From Clostridia bacterium (lineage in GTDB: Bacteria > Bacillota > Clostridia > Oscillospirales > Acutalibacteraceae): a stretch of DNA of 64,000 nt. Below the pieces are notes generated by a model. That model did no database searches. It saw only the letters and a program-made list of their open reading frames with translations, and was not told where the DNA came from. The position numbers and the translations under genes are program-made. Shown piece after piece: positions 61,522 through 64,000 of this stretch. Numbering within the stretch: the stretch's first letter is position 1; every line of letters starts with the position of its first letter. The DNA lies in the NCBI GenBank assembly GCA_017407705.1, contig JAFQWA010000007.1, forward strand, positions 41,473 through 105,472, read 5' to 3'.

Positions 61522-61522
61522 T

Positions 61523-62545
61523 ATGAACAAGAGCGATTTTTATTATAATCTTCCTGAGGAGCTTATAGCTCAGCATCCGTCGGATAAGCGTGAATTTTCC
61601 CGACTTATGCTGCTCAGCAAAAACAGTGGTGAGATCCAGCATAAACACTTTTACGATATAATAGATCACCTGAATCCGGGGGACTGCCTGATACTTAATA
61701 ATACCAAGGTAATTCCTGCCAGAATTTACGGTACCCGTGAGGACACTAAAGCAGTGGTAGAGTTTTTGCTGCTTAAGGATTTAGGGGATAACTGTTGGGA
61801 AGCATTGGCAGGTCCCGGTAAAAAAGCAAAGCAAGGCCACAAATTCAGCTTTGGTGACGGGCTGATGCAGGGTGAAGTGCAAAATGTTCTGGATAACGGT
61901 AACCGTATTGTAAAATTTAGTTATGAAGGCGTTTTCTTTGAGGTGCTGGATAAGATAGGACAGATGCCGCTACCCCATTATATTCACGAAGAGCTTAAAG
62001 ATGCATCACGTTATCAAACAGTTTATGCAAAATATGAGGGCTCAGCGGCAGCACCCACTGCAGGTCTGCACTTTACAGAGGAGCTGCTCCAAAAAATACA
62101 GCAAAAGGGTGTTAAGATAGGTTACGTGACTCTGCACGTGGGCATAGGCACCTTCAGACCGGTTAAAGAGGAAAAAATTGAAAATCACGTTATGCACAGT
62201 GAGCATTATTATATGCCCCGTGAAACCGCTGATTTAATAAATGCCACTAAAGCAGCAGGGGGTAGGGTAATATGCGTTGGCACCACCAGCTGCCGTACGG
62301 TGGAAAGCGTGGCATCAACGGGTGATATACGTGAGTGTGAGGGCGATACCGCTATATTCATTTATCCCGGATATGAGTTTAAATGTCTTGATGCACTTAT
62401 TACCAATTTCCATCTGCCTGAAAGTACACTGATTATGCTTATTTCGGCGTTGGCAGGTAGAGAAAACGTGCTTAATGCTTACGATACTGCGGTAAAGGAG
62501 CAGTACAGATTTTTCAGTTTTGGAGACGCAATGTTCATTCAATAA
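61523..62545 (+). CDS. queA: S-adenosylmethionine:tRNA ribosyltransferase-isomerase
   Basis: Adds the epoxycyclopentanediol group of queuosine using SAM. 340 residues: [14 protein letters not shown] at the N terminus, [44 protein letters not shown] and the C-terminal [21 protein letters not shown] at 61523 is preceded by AAGGGA; the longer frame to 61391 runs through the lysine riboswitch and is rejected. Followed 10 bases later by tgt, the next queuosine enzyme. Confidence 0.96.
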   Translation: MNKSDFYYNLPEELIAQHPSDKREFSRLMLLSKNSGEIQHKHFYDIIDHLNPGDCLILNNTKVIPARIYGTREDTKAVVEFLLLKDLGDNCWEALAGPGKKAKQGHKFSFGDGLMQGEVQNVLDNGNRIVKFSYEGVFFEVLDKIGQMPLPHYIHEELKDASRYQTVYAKYEGSAAAPTAGLHFTEELLQKIQQKGVKIGYVTLHVGIGTFRPVKEEKIENHVMHSEHYYMPRETADLINATKAAGGRVICVGTTSCRTVESVASTGDIRECEGDTAIFIYPGYEFKCLDALITNFHLPESTLIMLISALAGRENVLNAYDTAVKEQYRFFSFGDAMFIQ

Positions 62546-62555
62546 AGGGGATTTT

Positions 62556-63689
62556 ATGGGATACAAGCTTATAAAAAATGAAAAAACCGCTCGTAGAGGA
62601 GAGTTTGAGACCGTTCACGGAACTGTGCAGACACCTGCGTTTATGAACGTGGCTACCTGCGGTGCTATAAAGGGTGCTGTATCTGCCCTTGATCTTAAGG
62701 ATATAAAATGTCAGGTGCAGCTTTGCAACACCTATCATCTGCATTTACGTCCTACCGATAAGGTAGTGCACCAAATGGGCGGACTGCATAAGTTCACCGG
62801 ATTTGACGGTCCTATCCTAACCGATAGCGGCGGCTTTCAGGTGTTCTCACTCTCTTCTCTGAGAAAGATAAAGGAGGAGGGTGTGGAGTTTTCCTCTCAT
62901 ATTGACGGTCATAAGATATTTATGGGGCCTGAGGAGAGTATGCAGATACAGTCAAACTTAGCATCTACTATTGCGATGGCTTTTGACGAGTGCATTGAAA
63001 ATCCTGCTGAGTATAACTATGTTAAGCAGTCCTGTGACAGAACCACCCGTTGGCTAATCCGTTGCAAGAATGAGATGCAAAGATTAAACTCACTGGATAC
63101 TACCATAAATAAAAATCAGCTTTTGTTTGGTATAAATCAAGGCTCGACTTATGAGGATCTGCGTATTGCACATATGAAGGAGATCGCAGAGCTGGACCTT
63201 GACGGCTATGCTATCGGCGGTTTGGCGGTAGGTGAGTCTACTGAGGATATGTACCGCATTATTGAAGCGGTGGAGCCCTATATGCCTAAGGATAAAATCA
63301 GGTATTTGATGGGTGTGGGTACACCTATGAATATTGTTGAAGGGGTAAGAAGGGGCGTTGACCTGTTTGACTGCGTTATGCCCAGCCGTAATGCAAGACA
63401 CGGACATATCTTCACCTGGAGCGGTATTATGAACCTGAACAACGTGAAGTATGTGACTGATGAGCGACCCTTAGATGAGCAGTGTGATTGTCCTGCTTGT
63501 TGCAATTTCTCACGCAGCTATATCCGTCATTTGATGAAGAGCGGTGAGATGCTTGGTATGCGTCTGGCTGTTATGCATAATCTGTATTTTTACAACACAC
63601 TTATGGAGAAAATACGTGCTGCTCTTGACAATGATGAGTTTGAAAAGCTGTATTTATCTTTAAAGGGTGTTATCGACAAGAGAATTTAG
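62556..63689 (+). CDS. tgt: queuine tRNA-ribosyltransferase
   Basis: Exchanges guanine 34 of GUN-anticodon tRNAs for preQ1. 377 residues: catalytic ILTDSGGFQVFSL (nucleophile Asp region), LRPTDKVVHQMGGLHKF, GGLAVGESTEDMY, the second catalytic Asp in RGVDLFDCVMPSRNARHG, and the zinc ligands CDCPACCNFSRSYIRHL (CxCxxC plus His). ATG at 62556 follows AAAGGGGA. Forms an operon with queA and ends before a strong terminator. Confidence 0.97.
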   Translation: MGYKLIKNEKTARRGEFETVHGTVQTPAFMNVATCGAIKGAVSALDLKDIKCQVQLCNTYHLHLRPTDKVVHQMGGLHKFTGFDGPILTDSGGFQVFSLSSLRKIKEEGVEFSSHIDGHKIFMGPEESMQIQSNLASTIAMAFDECIENPAEYNYVKQSCDRTTRWLIRCKNEMQRLNSLDTTINKNQLLFGINQGSTYEDLRIAHMKEIAELDLDGYAIGGLAVGESTEDMYRIIEAVEPYMPKDKIRYLMGVGTPMNIVEGVRRGVDLFDCVMPSRNARHGHIFTWSGIMNLNNVKYVTDERPLDEQCDCPACCNFSRSYIRHLMKSGEMLGMRLAVMHNLYFYNTLMEKIRAALDNDEFEKLYLSLKGVIDKRI

Positions 63690-63700
63690 AAAAAGTTTGT

Positions 63701-63736
63701 AAAAAGCTATTTTTCCACTTGAAAAATAGCTTTTTA
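63701..63736 (+). terminator. queA-tgt terminator
   Basis: A 15-pair stem AAAAAGCTATTTTTC / GAAAAATAGCTTTTT with a T tail; its 3' arm overlaps the tRNA promoter. Confidence 0.9.
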
Positions 63737-63747
63737 TCTGTTATAAT
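63719..63747 (+). promoter_or_regulatory. tRNA-Gln promoter
   Basis: TTGAAA and a perfect TATAAT, 17 bases apart, 19 bases before the tRNA. The -35 lies in the terminator of the preceding operon. Confidence 0.7.
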
Positions 63748-63766
63748 CTCATAGTGCAAAATTTAA

Positions 63767-63841
63767 TGGGGTATCGCCAAGCGGTAAGGCACTGGATTTT
63801 GATTCCAGCATCCGCAGGTTCGAATCCTGCTACCCCAGCCA
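63767..63841 (+). tRNA. tRNA-Gln (anticodon TTG)
   Basis: A complete cloverleaf of 75 bases with encoded CCA. Acceptor TGGGGTA pairs with TACCCCA, discriminator G; the anticodon stem CTGGA/TCCAG holds the loop TTTTGAT with anticodon TTG; the T arm GCAGG-TTCGAAT-CCTGC is perfect. The UUG anticodon reads CAA and, by wobble, CAG. Confidence 0.97.
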
Positions 63842-63846
63842 TCAAA

Positions 63847-63899
63847 GGGCTACAAAAAAGATGTAGCCCCCGAAACCCCCGATTTTATCGGGGGTTTCG
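63847..63899 (+). terminator. two hairpins after tRNA-Gln
   Basis: GGGCTACA / TGTAGCCC (63847-63869) and a 13-pair G/C-rich stem CGAAACCCCCGAT / ATCGGGGGTTTCG (63871-63899). Probably ends the tRNA transcript, although no long T run follows. Nothing further is recognised to the window edge. Confidence 0.5.
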
Positions 63900-64000
63900 C
63901 CGTTTCTACGGCAGAAAAAACAGCAAGCGATTTTGTAGATGTGAAAAAGATACTTTTCCCTTTCTGAAATGAGTTGAACTCTCACACAACCGAATATCCG

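Noticed and set aside
61400..61522. preQ1 riboswitch ahead of queA
   Set aside because: No preQ1 class signature on the plus strand; the structured RNA here is the lysine riboswitch on the other strand.
63754..63972. Open frame across the tRNA-Gln gene
   Set aside because: It runs through the tRNA and the hairpins behind it; no protein-like features.
1..64000. CRISPR array or prophage
   Set aside because: No regularly spaced direct repeats, integrase, terminase or capsid-like proteins were seen.

Overview
The window reads as a stretch of chromosome from an anaerobic, endospore-forming Firmicute, most likely a gut Clostridia member of the Oscillospirales/Ruminococcaceae type. Supporting signs are three sporulation genes (spoIIR, bofA, spoIID), a glycyl radical enzyme, an Fe-S aldo/keto reductase, GTP-type PEP carboxykinase, a PurH split into two proteins, a lysine riboswitch, moderate GC, and compact operons with Shine-Dalgarno starts and U-tract terminators. 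It is mostly housekeeping chromosome; there is no prophage, CRISPR array, rRNA operon or classical insertion sequence.

Layout. 1-700: edge debris with a truncated MazF-like toxin and several hairpins. 711-2007 (-): spoIIR and nth. 2362-7281 (+): a lipoprotein plus a glycan-initiation cluster (two phosphoglycosyl transferases, a membrane 4,6-dehydratase and a Gfo/Idh oxidoreductase). 7345-11723: a divergent type II topoisomerase pair behind a promoter carrying a NrdR-box-like palindrome. 11807-13910: an anchored SGNH-type surface protein, secG and bofA. 13945-18747 (-): secF/secD, an aminotransferase and a family 2 glycosyltransferase. 19012-21578 (+): a Na/Pi transporter and an acyltransferase-like protein. 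21619-23775 (-): an orphan glycyl radical enzyme. 23880-29449: a purine operon (purE-purM-purN-IMP cyclohydrolase-AICAR transformylase-purD) preceded by a leader peptide and an intrinsic terminator.

29752-31327 (-): a UPF0340 protein and pfkA. 31513-35006 (+): pncB, a lipoprotein, pyrD and ruvX. 35042-40998 (-): an operon of a PHP phosphatase, an Lrp regulator, an aminotransferase broken by an in-frame TAG, ispE, a CoA-acyltransferase-fold protein whose catalytic His is Glu, and an acyl-CoA ligase. 41210-42863 (+): an ACT protein with a UPF0210 protein. 42921-46006 (-): a very Cys-rich protein, tcdA and spoIID. 46095-50130 (+): citrate synthase and membrane or lipid-anchored proteins. 50367-52127: pckG. 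52221-56595: an uncharacterised redox/methyltransferase/ECF-uptake operon. 56706-57154: a small DUF559 endonuclease gene inside inverted palindromic repeats. 57928-61521 (-): a lysine-riboswitch-controlled asd-dapA-dapB-ACT operon. 61523-63841 (+): queA, tgt and tRNA-Gln.

The observations most worth following are the DUF559 endonuclease bracketed by inverted repeats that supply both its ribosome binding site and its last codons; the purE leader peptide whose stop codon lies in the terminator stem; the stand-alone aspartokinase-like ACT protein at the end of the lysine operon; the E2-like acyltransferase with Glu for His beside an acyl-CoA ligase; and the 52.2-56.6 kb operon. An intergenic repeat occurs twice in inverted orientation, near 29.6 and 44.0 kb. 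All calls come from reading the sequence; no database search was run.
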